A stretch of 64,000 nt of DNA from Bradyrhizobium sp. CCBAU 53340 (lineage in GTDB: Bacteria; Pseudomonadota; Alphaproteobacteria; Rhizobiales; Xanthobacteraceae): positions 930,001-994,000 of the forward strand of contig NZ_CP030055.1 in the NCBI RefSeq assembly GCF_015291645.1, given 5' to 3'. Positions 63,514-64,000 of the stretch are shown piece after piece. The notes beneath the pieces were generated by a model that was not told where the DNA came from, made no database searches, and saw only the letters and a list, made by a program, of their open reading frames with translations. The position numbers and the translations under genes are program-made. Numbering within the stretch: the first letter of the stretch is position 1; every line of letters begins with the position of its first letter.

Positions 63514-64000
63514 ATGCCCAGGATCTTCAAGTCACTCTTCTTCCAGGTCGTCGTCGCGCTCGCGCTCGGCATTGCGCTCGGCATGGCCTATCCCGATACG
63601 GCCTTGCAGATGAAGCCGCTCGGCGACGGCTTCATCAAGCTGATCAAGATGCTGGTACCCGTCATCGTGTTCTGCGTCGTGGTGCAGGGAATTTCGGCGG
63701 CCGGAGACCTTTCGAAGGTCGGAAGGGTCGGCATCCGCGCGCTGCTCTATTTCGAGATCGTCACGTCAGTCGCCCTGGTGTTCGGCATCGCGCTGGCCTA
63801 CTATTTCCAGCCCGGTGCCGGAATGAACATCAACCCGGCGACGCTCGACGCCAAGGCGCTGAGCGGATTCAGCCAGACCGCAGCTCAGGTCGCCGGCGGC
63901 GGCGTTTCCGAGTTCCTGATGAAGCTCATCCCCGGAACGATCGTCGGCGCGTTCAGCTCCGGCGATGTCCTGCAGGTCTTGATCGTCTCGATCATGTTCG
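63514..64000 (+). CDS. dctA: C4-dicarboxylate transporter DctA (partial, cut by right edge)
   Basis: First 162 residues of a dicarboxylate/cation symporter. MPRIFKSLFFQVVVALALGI starts the first helix, and FIKLIKMLVPVIVFCVVVQG with the conserved MLVPVIVF segment and KVGRVGIRALLYFEIVTS are typical of DctA. DctA imports succinate, fumarate and malate by proton symport. The rest lies beyond the window. Confidence 0.92.
   Translation, partial: MPRIFKSLFFQVVVALALGIALGMAYPDTALQMKPLGDGFIKLIKMLVPVIVFCVVVQGISAAGDLSKVGRVGIRALLYFEIVTSVALVFGIALAYYFQPGAGMNINPATLDAKALSGFSQTAAQVAGGGVSEFLMKLIPGTIVGAFSSGDVLQVLIVSIMF

Overview
The window is high-GC alphaproteobacterial DNA, most probably from Bradyrhizobium or a close relative. 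The evidence is the C-P lyase gene layout, the hisD/UPF0262/phosphatase/maf/yacG/tRNA-Phe block, the PF04392-type substrate-binding protein, and several palindromic intergenic repeats of a kind I recall from Bradyrhizobium genomes. Codon use is uniformly GC-rich except in the short decayed stretch at 50.0-51.3 kb.

Layout. (1) 1-11.2 kb is a phosphonate utilisation region. On the minus strand lie phnG-H-I-J-K (phnK runs off the left edge) and phnC-D-E-E. On the plus strand lie phnF, then a hexapeptide acyltransferase, phnM and a DUF1045 gene. Pho-box-like direct repeats and a GntR-type palindrome sit in the two divergent control regions. Import (PhnCDEE), loading and cleavage (PhnGHIJK, PhnM) and repression (PhnF) are therefore together. 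(2) 11.2-14.8 kb has an SDR, a histone-H1-like basic protein, an alpha/beta hydrolase and O-acetylhomoserine sulfhydrylase. (3) 15.0-20.5 kb has an IclR regulator divergent from a catabolic operon: a Bug/TctC binding protein, a flavin-reductase-like protein, an FAA hydrolase, an HpaH-type hydratase, RidA and an amidohydrolase. (4) 20.7-31.5 kb is mixed metabolic and redox genes: a luciferase-like monooxygenase, an orphan binding protein, an exported intradiol-dioxygenase-fold protein with a heme membrane protein, a CNB protein, a HAD phosphatase, tRNA-Thr, a CNB/thioredoxin-reductase-like fusion without the active-site dithiol, an EthD protein and a haloperoxidase-like hydrolase. Several palindromic repeats lie between them. 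(5) 31.6-35.9 kb is the conserved DUF2948-hisD-UPF0262-phosphatase-maf-yacG-tRNA-Phe block.

(6) 36.0-62.4 kb is the accessory part and the most unusual. It holds an outer-membrane beta-barrel protein, DUF6916, and an operon of three paralogous tail-collar-domain proteins plus a GNAT enzyme, with no phage genes nearby. A 2333-residue protein with seven cadherin-like repeats, VCBS-like repeats, a probable beta-helix and a C-terminal metzincin zinc site follows. Then come an AraC-HTH/TPR-like fusion regulator, decayed partial copies of a beta-propeller gene, and an intact 3689-residue gene with two propeller-like regions, Ig-like, cadherin-like and Calx-beta repeats and C-terminal RTX repeats. 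This looks like a surface or secreted adhesin locus. No type I secretion genes are in the window. (7) 62.4-64 kb has a LysR regulator divergent from a dctA-like transporter cut by the right edge.
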